Source: CAISIP01 sp031403955
Lineage (GTDB): Bacteria > Pseudomonadota > Gammaproteobacteria > Burkholderiales > Burkholderiaceae_C
NCBI GenBank assembly: GCA_031403955.1
Contig: JANNGR010000079.1
Location: 1-6,171, forward strand
DNA: 6,171 bases
Direction of reading: 5' to 3'
This document shows positions 1-4,947 of this stretch, in pieces (within the stretch, counting starts at the first letter, position 1; every line of letters begins with the position of its first letter). The notes beneath the pieces were generated by a model. That model searched no databases. It was not told the origin of the DNA and worked only from the letters and a program-made list of their open reading frames with translations. Both the position numbers and the translations under genes were made by a program.

Positions 1-244
1 GCAAGCGTTCTCCATCATTCACCTGAAGTTCGTCGGCCAGACGCGCGAACCTCCGTACATCTATGCAGAGATCATGCTCGACGGTGCAGCCACCAAGATC
101 ATTCACGTGCTGGATGGTGTGGACGTCGACACCGCGCCCAAATGGCTGAAGCCAGGCGTGCGGGTCAAGGCGGTGTGGAAGACTGAGCTGAAAGGCTCTC
201 TCAGTGACATCTCGCACTTCGAATTGGCCGGTCCGCTTGGGTAG
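1..244 (+). CDS. OB-fold (DUF35-type) acyl-CoA-associated protein, C-terminal part only
   Basis: The frame is open from base 2 to a TAG at 242-244 and gives the last 80 residues of a protein whose start lies left of the window. The pattern is that of the C-terminal OB-fold of the Zn-ribbon/OB-fold family (DUF35, ChsH2-like): a beta-strand start FSIIHLKF, then PPYIYAEIMLDGA, a GVRVKAVWK strand, and the closing SLSDISHFEL segment. Whole members are about 130-150 aa, with a four-cysteine rubredoxin-like zinc ribbon before the OB-fold; that half is not visible here. Known relatives bind thiolase-like or MaoC-like partners and help handle acyl-CoA intermediates, as in steroid side-chain and fatty-acid degradation, so a thiolase-like gene just upstream would be expected. 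Family assignment is fairly safe; the partner and substrate are unknown. Confidence 0.8.
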   Translation, partial: QAFSIIHLKFVGQTREPPYIYAEIMLDGAATKIIHVLDGVDVDTAPKWLKPGVRVKAVWKTELKGSLSDISHFELAGPLG

Positions 245-334
245 GCAGGATGCGATCGCTTCGCGCATGCGAATGGACGCCATCAGATTTCTTCGAATTC
301 GGCGGACCGCTACGTCAAATCCGTCGGATCGATA

Positions 335-361
335 GCCGGCATCGAAAATTGATGCCCCGGC
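335..361. other. imperfect hairpin in the tetR leader
   Basis: GGCATC (338-343) and GATGCC (351-356) form a perfect 6-bp stem around a 7-base AT-rich loop. An outer GCC/GGC pair (335-337 with 359-361) extends it across a two-base CC bulge. It lies 91 bp after the OB-fold stop codon. No T-run follows on either strand, so I do not call it an intrinsic terminator. It could attenuate read-through or be a protein-binding site, and it may also be chance. Confidence 0.3.
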
Positions 362-375
362 CTGCCAGAGAATAC

Positions 376-405
376 GTTTTCAACTTTGCGTCGACGTCTG
401 AAAAC
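376..405. promoter_or_regulatory. candidate TetR-type operator upstream of tetR
   Basis: A perfect 7-bp inverted repeat, GTTTTCA (376-382) and TGAAAAC (399-405), flanks a 16-bp core that itself contains the 8-bp palindrome CGTCGACG (389-396). The total span of 30 bp suits binding of one or two TetR dimers. Its right edge is 38 bp from the tetR start codon, where autorepression would be expected. No convincing -35/-10 pair is visible around it; TTGATG at 349-354 followed by AATACG at 371-376 is a weak option. The two palindromes are not co-centred (offset 2 bp). The regulatory role is inferred. Confidence 0.4.
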
Positions 406-443
406 CAGGTTAAGGCTGGATCTGGCCGTCTCTGGAGGAACCC

Positions 444-1193
444 GTGGACAAGAAAATAGCCAGTACCGACGCTCAGTGGGAAGAAGTGGTCATGGCTGCG
501 ATTGGTCGCGGGCTGGCGCAGGAGCGCGCTCCGAAGCAAACCCGCAGCCGAGATCGCCACGCGGAGATTCTCAACGCGGCCGTGCGCGTTTTTGCGCGCG
601 ACGGGATCGCGCGCGCTCGCATTTCTGACATCGCTGACGAGGCAGGCGTCCCGCTGTCCTCGGTATACGATTACTACGCGAACAAGGAGGAAATCGCTTA
701 CGTCGTGCCGATCGCCCGGATGGGAGAGTTTTTCTCGGAGTTCGCCGAGAAGGCGCGCCCATTTCGAACGGCGCGCGAGCGTTTGCACTTGTTCCTCTGG
801 CTGACGGTTGATTTTGCACGGCGCAATCAGGATTGGGCAAGAACGCTTTATCTTGAGGTATGGCCGAGCGTACTGGTAGAAAAGACGCCTGTGAAGCAGT
901 CTCTCGATGACTACGGACGAATACTGCTTGCGCTGATCCGCGACGGTGAGCGCAGCGTCGAATGGTCTCCAGATCCACGGTTGTACCAGACTGTGAACAT
1001 CTTCATTGGTAGCATCAGCCAACTGATCATCACCTGGTTGCTCTACAAGAAGCCGCGCAACCTGATGAAAGCGACCTTACCATTGGTGCAGCGTCTTTTA
1101 TCCATTCTCGAGCCTGCGCCTGGCGCTATGGGGATCAGGACTGACTACACTGCCAATCGCTCGATCCGAGGACGAGCCACCTTGCCTGCCTGA
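444..1193 (+). CDS. TetR/AcrR-family transcriptional regulator
   Basis: A 249-aa one-component repressor-type regulator. From the GTG at 444, residues 36-84 form the TetR DNA-binding domain: helix 1 around HAEILNAAVRVFARDG (39-54), then the helix-turn-helix ISDIADEAGVPLSSVYDYY (60-78) and the family's closing NKEEI. The remaining ~160 residues would be the all-helical ligand-binding and dimerisation domain, which is not diagnostic of a ligand. I chose GTG 444 because GGAGG (434-438) precedes it by 5 nt; an in-frame ATG at 492 has a poorer site but would still keep the whole DNA-binding domain. It follows the OB-fold gene by 199 bp on the same strand and so may control that CoA-linked locus or itself. 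The end is odd: the last ~25 residues look like unstructured tail, and the last 49 bp overlap the opposite-strand antitoxin gene, so the native C-terminus may have been replaced. Confidence 0.9.
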   Translation: MDKKIASTDAQWEEVVMAAIGRGLAQERAPKQTRSRDRHAEILNAAVRVFARDGIARARISDIADEAGVPLSSVYDYYANKEEIAYVVPIARMGEFFSEFAEKARPFRTARERLHLFLWLTVDFARRNQDWARTLYLEVWPSVLVEKTPVKQSLDDYGRILLALIRDGERSVEWSPDPRLYQTVNIFIGSISQLIITWLLYKKPRNLMKATLPLVQRLLSILEPAPGAMGIRTDYTANRSIRGRATLPA

Positions 1194-1420
1194 TACAAGT
1201 CGTACTGCAACTGCAACCCCGCCCACAACTCAGGGCTGGTACCGAAGGCCTCACCCAAGCGATAAGCCATGTCGGCAGAAACGCCAGAAGACCCAGTAAC
1301 CACGCGCGAAAGCGTGACACGGTTGACACCCAGCTTGATCGCGGCTTGCGTCACCGTGACGTGCCCCAGATATTCCCGCAGAACTTCGCCAGGATGCGGA
1401 GGGTTGTGCATTCGAGTCAT
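1145..1420 (-). CDS. higA: HigA-family antitoxin (XRE-type HTH)
   Basis: A 91-aa antitoxin and DNA-binding partner of HigB. The N-terminus MTRMHNPPHPGEVLREYL is the hallmark opening of HigA proteins. It is followed by an XRE-type helix-turn-helix at about residues 22-42 (VTQAAIKLGVNRVTLSRVVTG, split around the turn at Gly31) and the usual SPELWAGLQLQYDL segment at 62-75. Family members bind the toxin to neutralise it and repress the operon through the HTH. The ATG at 1418-1420 is preferred over the internal Met4 because GAGG lies 6 nt upstream. That Shine-Dalgarno overlaps the higB stop codon (TGAGG), and only 8 bp separate the two genes, which suggests translational coupling. Its 3' end overlaps the convergent tetR by 49 bp. 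Length and motifs are complete for the family, so it is likely functional. Confidence 0.95.
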   Translation of the reverse strand: MTRMHNPPHPGEVLREYLGHVTVTQAAIKLGVNRVTLSRVVTGSSGVSADMAYRLGEAFGTSPELWAGLQLQYDLYQAGKVARPRIERLAV

Positions 1421-1428
1421 ATTGAACC

Positions 1429-1707
1429 TCAGTGGTAGTCCCGGTAATCGACAAGCACGGCATCGTCACCCTCAAAGGCAAATACGATGCGCCAGTTTCC
1501 ATTAACGGTAAGCGCCCAATGCCCTTTCAGATCACCCTTCAAAGGGTGCAGCGCCCAAGACGCGGCAGTAAGGTCTTCAGGCCTAAATGCTTGATCCAGA
1601 GCGGCCAACTGCAGCCGCAGTTTGGTGGCGTGTGTGGCCTGTATTCCTGACTTGCTGCCGGTTTCAAAAAAAAGCTGCAAACCCTTGTGGCGGAAACTCT
1701 TGATCAT
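1429..1707 (-). CDS. higB: HigB toxin, RelE/ParE-superfamily mRNA interferase
   Basis: A 92-aa ribosome-dependent mRNA endonuclease toxin, encoded first in the operon as is typical for higBA. It opens with MIKSFRHKGLQLFFETGSKSG and carries the conserved core HPLKGDLKGHW (54-64), the strand NGNWRIVFAFEG (69-80) and the closing VDYRDYH (86-92). Residues reported as important for the 92-aa Proteus HigB (His54, Lys57, Arg73, Asp90, Tyr91, His92, from memory) are all present at the same numbers, so an intact active toxin is likely. The ATG at 1705-1707 has GGAAG only 3 nt upstream, a short spacing. A promoter-like pair sits so close that the message may start almost at the ATG. HigA, just downstream, is the expected antidote. 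There is no frameshift or truncation. Confidence 0.95.
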   Translation of the reverse strand: MIKSFRHKGLQLFFETGSKSGIQATHATKLRLQLAALDQAFRPEDLTAASWALHPLKGDLKGHWALTVNGNWRIVFAFEGDDAVLVDYRDYH

Positions 1708-1715
1708 TCACTTCC

Positions 1716-1744
1716 ATTGTAGTGCGTAGCGCATCAAGCTACAA
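1716..1744 (-). promoter_or_regulatory. higBA promoter with overlapping inverted repeats (probable HigA operator)
   Basis: Reading leftward, TTGTAG (1744-1739) and TACAAT (1721-1716) form a -35/-10 pair with an exact 17-bp spacer. The -10 matches consensus at 5 of 6 positions, the -35 at 3 of 6. The same bases make inverted repeats: TTGTAG (1717-1722) with CTACAA (1739-1744), and nested inside, GTAGC (1726-1730) with GCTAC (1738-1742). A repressor on these arms would cover both promoter elements, as expected for HigA autoregulation. The predicted start point, about 7 nt past the -10, falls near 1709, roughly 2 nt before the higB ATG. Promoter and operator roles are inferred from position and symmetry. 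Confidence 0.55.
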
Positions 1745-1902
1745 GTTGTCTTTGCCAGATTGTGAAAGTTCGACTCCTCTGACTTTGACCCACACAACAG
1801 GTGATCTGATCAAGACGATGGCGTCCAGCCAGGAGGCATTGAGGCCAGTCATCCCAGTGCGGTCGGCGACCGGCCCCGCCCCCCAGGCCGCCGTGGTCCG
1901 TA
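1745..1902. other. intergenic stretch between eamA and the higBA promoter
   Basis: I see no supported gene here. It contains an 11-base perfect palindrome, TGATC-T-GATCA (1802-1812), and a small 5-bp hairpin, CGGTC/GACCG (1860-1864 with 1868-1872), beside a C-rich run at 1875-1884. No T-run follows the hairpin in the leftward sense, so it is not a convincing terminator for the eamA operon. A leftward ATG frame of 37 codons (1852-1739) ends inside the -35 region of the toxin promoter. It has no ribosome binding site and no recognisable family, so I do not call it a gene. Confidence 0.4.
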
Positions 1903-2856
1903 TCAACGTCCGTACAGCATCAGCAACACGACTCCGGCAATCGTGGCCAGCATGCCCAGGACGGTGTGGTACCGGATTCCCTCACTGTTCTTGAACAGTA
2001 CAAAACTCAGCGGAAGCACGACCAGCGGCGTGCACATGGTGATCAGGGCGGCGAAAGAAGCCGGTATGTGTGCCATGGAGGCGATCATCAGAACTTGTGC
2101 GGTGAGTTGCATGACACCGACCGCGCAGTACAGCCACGCGCTGGTGCGACTGGCGGCGATTCGCGCAACCATCGGCGCCAAGTTGCGCCGATTGACCAAC
2201 AACAACGCCAGCATCCCAGCCGCGGCGCCCAGGGTCGCCCCTGCAATCGGCTCGCTCCATTCGCGGATCGCGGCGGCTCTGAGCACATGGCTGACCGCAT
2301 ACGCCGCCGAACTGCCCAGGCCGATCGCCAGAACACCTCGGCCGATGCCGGCCGACTTGCGCGCCGTATGTTTGCTCGCAACCGCCTGCTGCCCTCTGGC
2401 GCCTTGGCTCATGGCCGCCAGACCGACCACGCCCAGCGCCATGCCGGCCAAGGCCATGTTGCTCAGGCGGTCACCCAGCAACAACCATCCCAGCAGCGCG
2501 GTCACAAGCGGGCTGCTGGTCTGGAAGCTCGACGCCCGGGTTGGTCCGAGCGTCTCGATGGACCTGAAATACAGCCATCGGCCCAGGTAGGTCGAGAACA
2601 CGCCGGCCAGCAGAAACGCCAGGATGCCCGAAAGACTGGGCGTGCGCAGCGGGCCCAGGACCGATAGTTGCACACTGACCAATAGGATGCCAAGCGGCAG
2701 GTTGACCCCCGCTGCCAGCAAGGCGCCTGCATCGGTGTCGAGGCGCCGCATGGCGATCGAGATGACGATGGCGCAGATTGCAAAAAGCAGCATGGCGCCC
2801 AGGGCGAGCAATATTCCCAGGCCGCTGGAACGGGTGCCAATTAGATCAACGGTCAA
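1903..2856 (-). CDS. EamA-family (DMT superfamily) inner-membrane transporter
   Basis: A 317-aa, very hydrophobic protein with the two-repeat architecture of the drug/metabolite transporter superfamily. The first EamA unit spans about residues 13-150 and includes PLVTALLGWLLLGDRLS, the usual end-of-repeat motif with Asp replacing the common Glu. A charged linker around 150-172 follows, then a second unit at about 173-314 ending in LSFVLFKNSEGIRYHTVLG and a last membrane segment. About ten membrane helices are expected. Relatives export amino acids, metabolites or drugs, and some import; the substrate cannot be read here. The stop of the epimerase gene lies upstream in the same frame at 2902-2904, and the only usual start between it and Met22 is TTG at 2854-2856. 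That codon has only a weak AGGCG ahead of it and overlaps the end of a 7-codon ORF, so the true N-terminus is uncertain. Probably the last gene of the leftward operon. Confidence 0.85.
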   Translation of the reverse strand: MTVDLIGTRSSGLGILLALGAMLLFAICAIVISIAMRRLDTDAGALLAAGVNLPLGILLVSVQLSVLGPLRTPSLSGILAFLLAGVFSTYLGRWLYFRSIETLGPTRASSFQTSSPLVTALLGWLLLGDRLSNMALAGMALGVVGLAAMSQGARGQQAVASKHTARKSAGIGRGVLAIGLGSSAAYAVSHVLRAAAIREWSEPIAGATLGAAAGMLALLLVNRRNLAPMVARIAASRTSAWLYCAVGVMQLTAQVLMIASMAHIPASFAALITMCTPLVVLPLSFVLFKNSEGIRYHTVLGMLATIAGVVLLMLYGR

Positions 2857-2876
2857 CCGGGCGCCTGTTGGCTCAT
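2853..2876 (-). other. 7-codon ORF overlapping the eamA TTG start (leader ORF or frameshifted eamA N-terminus)
   Basis: On the minus strand an ATG at 2874-2876 is preceded by GGGGA (2883-2887) at 6-nt spacing, a better ribosome site than that of the transporter frame. It reads MSQQAPG and stops at TGA (2853-2855), which overlaps the TTG start in the four bases TTGA. One added base, or a -1 ribosomal shift at the GGT-TGA junction, would join it to the transporter as MSQQAPG-L-TVDLIG. It may therefore be the original N-terminus broken by one base (mutation or sequencing error), or a short ORF coupling translation to the TTG. The sequence cannot separate these. Confidence 0.45.
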
Positions 2877-2901
2877 GGATTTTCCCCGGCGCGGTGCCCG
2901 T

Positions 2902-3903
2902 TCATGCACCGCTTGGCCGGATGCCGAAGCGTTCGAGCGTCCTGGCATAGTCCACCACCATGGCGGGCAGGTCGAATTCGGGCACGTATCCCAATTGCTC
3001 GCGCGCCTTGGATATGTCGAGCACGTTGTAGGCGCAAAAACCGACGTTCATGAAGTCATATCCGGCTCCGATGTCGAACCGTGCGCTTGGGAACCGGGCC
3101 CGGATGGCGGCCGCCATGTCATGCAGACTGAAGGCCCGGCCCTGGCCTATGTTGTACACCGAAGCGCCTCGACGAACGGTCGCCACGGCCAGGCCGATGG
3201 CCTGCGCCACATCGCGCACATACACGATATCGTCGCGTTCGTCACCGCCTTTCTCGACCACCGTTGGCAAACCCAGCATCGTGTTCTCGATCAGGCGGCT
3301 GTGCACCGACATCGGCCCATGCCGCGCAAGCTTGCCCGGCGCGCAAATGGTGGCGAAGCGCAGCGCAAAGAAGTCGAGCCCGAAGGCCGCGTGGTAGTTG
3401 AATCCGAGGCCTTCGCTTGCCACCTTGGCGTGGCCGTAAAGCGACAGAAACGAGGGCGGGGGCGGCAGGCCCACATGGTCTTCGGGTACTGGCTGGTAAT
3501 GCGGGCGGGCGTGTGCGCCGGTAACGACACCGTAGGCGCTTTTGGAACTGGTGAAAACCACCCGTGGAACGTCGCCGACTAACGCGGCCTCCAGCACATT
3601 CACGGTGCCACCGAGATTGACGTCGTAGACCAGTTTGGGATCGGGGCGACCCTGCGGATAACCGACCAGCGCCGCCAGGTGGACGATTGCCGCCGGCTTG
3701 CGGGCGTGCACCAGGCGCGACAGCAGCGCGCCATCGCGTATATCACCTACCACGAGTTCGTATTCACCGCGAAGATCCGGCATCAGCGAATCGTCGGCGC
3801 TCTGGTCAAAAGCGGTCACCTCGTAACCGCGCGCGAGCAGGTCGCGCACCACCCAACTGCCATTGACGCCGCAGCCTCCGGTGACGAATACACGTGCGCT
3901 CAT
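2902..3903 (-). CDS. NAD(P)-dependent epimerase/dehydratase-family (extended SDR) enzyme
   Basis: A 333-aa soluble oxidoreductase of the extended short-chain dehydrogenase family. It has an N-terminal Rossmann motif TGGCGVNGS (Gly9, Gly12, Gly15), Asp33 at the end of the second strand (favouring NAD), GDIRD at 53-57, HLAA at 75-78, the catalytic serine region FTSSKSAYG (117-125), and the Tyr156-x3-Lys160 dyad in YGHAK. The C-terminal part, with RDDIVYVRDVAQA and YNIGQG, matches the substrate-binding half of sugar epimerases and dehydrogenases. The frame opens 34 codons earlier, at 4005, but that extension would run into the preceding gene and shows no family features. ATG 3901-3903 has AGGAA 8 nt upstream and starts directly at the Rossmann strand. 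Relatives include UDP-sugar epimerases and sugar-acid (erythronate- or uronate-type) dehydrogenases. With a TRAP transporter and a second dehydrogenase upstream, I infer a catabolic rather than envelope role, with modest confidence. Confidence 0.87.
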   Translation of the reverse strand: MSARVFVTGGCGVNGSWVVRDLLARGYEVTAFDQSADDSLMPDLRGEYELVVGDIRDGALLSRLVHARKPAAIVHLAALVGYPQGRPDPKLVYDVNLGGTVNVLEAALVGDVPRVVFTSSKSAYGVVTGAHARPHYQPVPEDHVGLPPPPSFLSLYGHAKVASEGLGFNYHAAFGLDFFALRFATICAPGKLARHGPMSVHSRLIENTMLGLPTVVEKGGDERDDIVYVRDVAQAIGLAVATVRRGASVYNIGQGRAFSLHDMAAAIRARFPSARFDIGAGYDFMNVGFCAYNVLDISKAREQLGYVPEFDLPAMVVDYARTLERFGIRPSGA

Positions 3904-3918
3904 CGGCGTGGTTCCTGG

Positions 3919-3930
3919 CTGCCGCGGCAG
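3919..3930. repeat. 12-bp perfect palindrome before the epimerase gene
   Basis: CTGCCGCGGCAG is its own reverse complement and lies in the 46-bp gap between the dehydrogenase stop and the epimerase start, ending 2 bp before the AGGAA ribosome site on the minus strand. In RNA it could fold only as a short 4-bp stem. A 12-bp palindrome is expected about once or twice by chance in 6 kb, so function is doubtful. Confidence 0.25.
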
Positions 3931-3949
3931 TGGGTGGTTGCGATGGCCA

Positions 3950-4912
3950 TCATGCCGGGCCTCCACGCAGTTGCGCCATGGCCTCACGACCCGATAACCA
4001 GCCAAGCATGTCGGCGAGCTGGCGGTCGCGCTCGATGACCAGTTCCGCGTTGGGTTTGTTCCAGCCGAACCATCCGTGTCCGGTCATGGCGCCCAGTTTT
4101 CCGTCCTGCACCAGCGTGCGCAAGCTAGCGGTGGGCTGGTACTGTTCCTGGCTGGTCTGCTGGTGCATGTACTCCAGCAAGGCGAGCATGGTTCGTTTGC
4201 TGACGATAAGGTCTTCACCGGCGAGCGCGCCCCAAAGAGCCCAGCGCGGCCCCAGGCTGAGTCGAATTGCGGTGTCGACGTCCTCAGCGGTGGCCAATCC
4301 CTCGTCGACTATTCGGTGGATTTCCGCCAGCATCGTGACTTGAATCCGGTTGATCAGGAAACCCGGTTTTTCGCGGCAGACCACCGCGACATGGCCGATC
4401 GCCGCGACAAAATCCCGCGCCCACGTGATGCGCTCGGGCGGGGTGAAGTCGGCGACGATCACTTCCACGACCTGCACGATGTGTGCTGGCGTTATGTAGT
4501 GGATGCCGATCACGCGATCTTTGTGGACCACGTCGCGGCACAGGTGGGTCAGCAGGAACGATGAAGTGTTGGTGGCGAGAACTACGTCGGGCGTGCACAA
4601 GCGGTCGAGTTCGCGGAACAGGGCCTGTTTGAGCGGCAGATCTTCCTGTATTACCTCGTGCACCAATTGCGCCCCTGAAACAGCCTCAGTCAGGCTGGCG
4701 ACCGGTTTGACGCGGCCAACGATCTGCTCGGGTGGGTGTTGCGGGGTCGCCAGACTGTGCGCGATCGGCAAGGCACGCTCGGTATAGGTCTCCAGCATGG
4801 CGGGCATGGCATCGTGCAAGGTCACGGTGTAACCAAAGCGGGCGTAGATGGTGGCGATGACACACCCCATGAATCCGGCGCCGATGACGGTGATACGCTG
4901 TGGCTGGTCCAT
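3950..4912 (-). CDS. 3-hydroxyacyl-CoA dehydrogenase-family NAD-dependent oxidoreductase
   Basis: A 320-aa soluble dehydrogenase with the full two-domain layout. The NAD-binding Rossmann fold has GAGFMG at 11-16 and Asp34 as ribose-binding acid. ATNTSSF follows at 113-119, then the catalytic region HYITPAHIVQVVEVI (138-152), and the helical C-terminal domain starts near PGFLINR (183-189). Ser117, His138, Glu150 and Asn188 keep the spacing of the catalytic set of the human enzyme (Ser137, His158, Glu170, Asn208, from memory), so it should be active. The C-terminal pattern VDEGLATAEDVDTAIRLSLG followed by RWALWG resembles the carnitine dehydrogenase and L-gulonate 3-dehydrogenase (lambda-crystallin) branch as much as fatty-acid enzymes, so a non-CoA hydroxy acid is a real possibility. 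ATG 4910-4912 is chosen for AGGAG at 4922-4926, spacing 9; an in-frame ATG at 4936 lacks such a site. It lies 37 bp from the TRAP gene stop. Confidence 0.88.
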   Translation of the reverse strand: MDQPQRITVIGAGFMGCVIATIYARFGYTVTLHDAMPAMLETYTERALPIAHSLATPQHPPEQIVGRVKPVASLTEAVSGAQLVHEVIQEDLPLKQALFRELDRLCTPDVVLATNTSSFLLTHLCRDVVHKDRVIGIHYITPAHIVQVVEVIVADFTPPERITWARDFVAAIGHVAVVCREKPGFLINRIQVTMLAEIHRIVDEGLATAEDVDTAIRLSLGPRWALWGALAGEDLIVSKRTMLALLEYMHQQTSQEQYQPTASLRTLVQDGKLGAMTGHGWFGWNKPNAELVIERDRQLADMLGWLSGREAMAQLRGGPA

Positions 4913-4947
4913 TGGCAAGGTCTCCTGGGGTTGCATGAGTGCCCGGT

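Noticed and set aside
315..1022. Long leftward frame of 235 codons opposite tetR
   Set aside because: It is a mirror of the tetR coding bias: no recognisable domain, implausible composition, and the opposite strand has a clear TetR protein.
1762..1800. tRNA 3'-end-like string (AGTTCGACTCC) that might mark an integration site
   Set aside because: The T-arm stem does not pair, there is no CCA and no cloverleaf upstream; a chance resemblance.
1860..1884. GC-rich hairpin after eamA as an intrinsic terminator
   Set aside because: The stem is only 5 bp and no T-run follows in the leftward direction.
1722..1994. Rightward 90-codon frame across the gap downstream of eamA
   Set aside because: It starts inside the toxin promoter, has no ribosome site, resembles no family and runs antisense into the end of the transporter gene.
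2875..3582. Rightward 235-codon frame opposite the epimerase gene
   Set aside because: A shadow of the real gene on the minus strand; no domain is recognisable.
3904..4005. Longer epimerase start giving 34 extra residues
   Set aside because: It would overlap the end of the preceding dehydrogenase gene, lacks family features, and the internal ATG at 3903 has a good AGGAA site right before the Rossmann motif.
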